5,456 nt of DNA from Verrucomicrobiota bacterium (GTDB lineage: Bacteria > Verrucomicrobiota > Verrucomicrobiia > Verrucomicrobiales > DEV007): contig JAADHD010000209.1 in the NCBI GenBank assembly GCA_013152075.1, forward strand, positions 1 to 5,456, in the 5' to 3' direction. Below the pieces are notes generated by a model. It saw only the letters and a list, made by a program, of their open reading frames with translations. It searched no databases and was not told where the DNA came from. The first letter of the stretch is position 1. Every line of letters begins with the position of its first letter. Below are positions 5,106 through 5,456 of the stretch, one piece after another. The position numbers and the translations under genes were made by a program.

Positions 5106-5456
5106 ATGTCCGAAGTTTTATCTACTTTTCAACTACAGGCGGGTGATCGCGCTCCCGATTTCACCCTTGCGGATGGCGCGGGTTTGTCGCATTCACTGGC
5201 GGAACTCACTAATGGAAAGACGGCGACGGTGATTATTTTTGCCTGCAATCACTGCCCATTTGTCATCCATCTAGCGGAAGCGGTGGCTAAATTTGCAGGT
5301 GATTATGCGGCCCGAGGGGTTCAGGTTATTGCGATCAACAGTAATGACGTGGCCAATTACCCCGCTGACTCACCGGAAAAAATGGTAGTGTTCGCCGATC
5401 AGTATGGGTGGGATTTCCCCTATCTGTATGACGAATCGCAGGAGGTGGCGCAGGCT
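5106..5456 (+). CDS. Thioredoxin-fold AhpC/TSA-type protein, PRX-like1 group (N-terminal 117 residues, cut by window end)
   Basis: The frame stays open from ATG 5106 to the right edge (117 codons) with no stop. An in-frame TGA at 5073-5075 with no ATG, GTG or TTG between fixes the start at 5106. The product begins with the redoxin-type segment GDRAPDFTLADG (13-24). A beta strand VIIFACNHCPFV (42-53) carries the active-site CXXC as CNHC at 47-50. Then come GVQVIAINSNDVANYPADSP (71-90) and the YGWDFPYLYDESQEVAQA segment. The CNHCP and INSND-YP-DSP blocks are, from memory, the hallmark of the peroxiredoxin-like thioredoxin family called PRX_like1, whose members are probably thiol oxidoreductases or peroxidases of unsettled function. 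No signal peptide is seen, so a cytoplasmic location is likely. The upstream bases (AAGCCTGC before ATG) lack a Shine-Dalgarno site. It is divergent from rplI, with 131 bases between the starts. Confidence 0.9.
   Translation, partial: MSEVLSTFQLQAGDRAPDFTLADGAGLSHSLAELTNGKTATVIIFACNHCPFVIHLAEAVAKFAGDYAARGVQVIAINSNDVANYPADSPEKMVVFADQYGWDFPYLYDESQEVAQA

Noticed and set aside
5077..5108. An upstream ATG (5077-5079) as an alternative start before the thioredoxin-fold gene
   Set aside because: It is out of frame with the CNHC-containing protein, and its own frame gives no recognisable product.

Overview
The window is an ordinary stretch of bacterial chromosome of middling GC content. It holds three complete genes and two genes cut by the window edges. 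The DnaB and L9 sequences are clearly bacterial. The rplI-dnaB neighbourhood and the style of the proteins are compatible with a Verrucomicrobiota-like bacterium, but that is a weak inference from memory of similar proteins. No plasmid, phage, insertion-sequence, CRISPR, tRNA or rRNA signal was found.

Layout, left to right. (1) 1-284, plus strand: the 3' end of a gene whose product matches the C-terminus of the next gene. (2) 285-668: a 384-base gap. Its first half (301-427) is packed with short inverted repeats. Its second half is AT-rich, with a nested palindrome overlapping a promoter-like sequence. (3) 669-2825, plus strand: a complete 718-residue membrane protein fused to a spermidine-synthase-like methyltransferase-fold domain. 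With gene 1 it forms a tandem paralogous pair. (4) 2859-4361, minus strand: the replicative helicase dnaB, convergent with gene 3 across a 33-base gap. (5) 4412-4443: a textbook intrinsic terminator for the minus strand. (6) 4474-4974, minus strand: rplI, ribosomal protein L9. (7) 4975-5105: a divergent promoter region. (8) 5106 to the right edge, plus strand: the N-terminal 117 residues of a thioredoxin-fold protein of the PRX-like1 type with a CNHC active-site motif.

The genes do not form one pathway. dnaB and rplI are housekeeping genes often found side by side, but here an intrinsic terminator lies between them, so dnaB probably has its own promoter or depends on readthrough. The least explained parts are the tandem fused membrane/spermidine-synthase-like pair and the structured spacer between its members. 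None of the starts visible here has a well-placed Shine-Dalgarno sequence, and the thioredoxin-fold gene may be transcribed leaderless. I did not find a convincing new multi-gene system.
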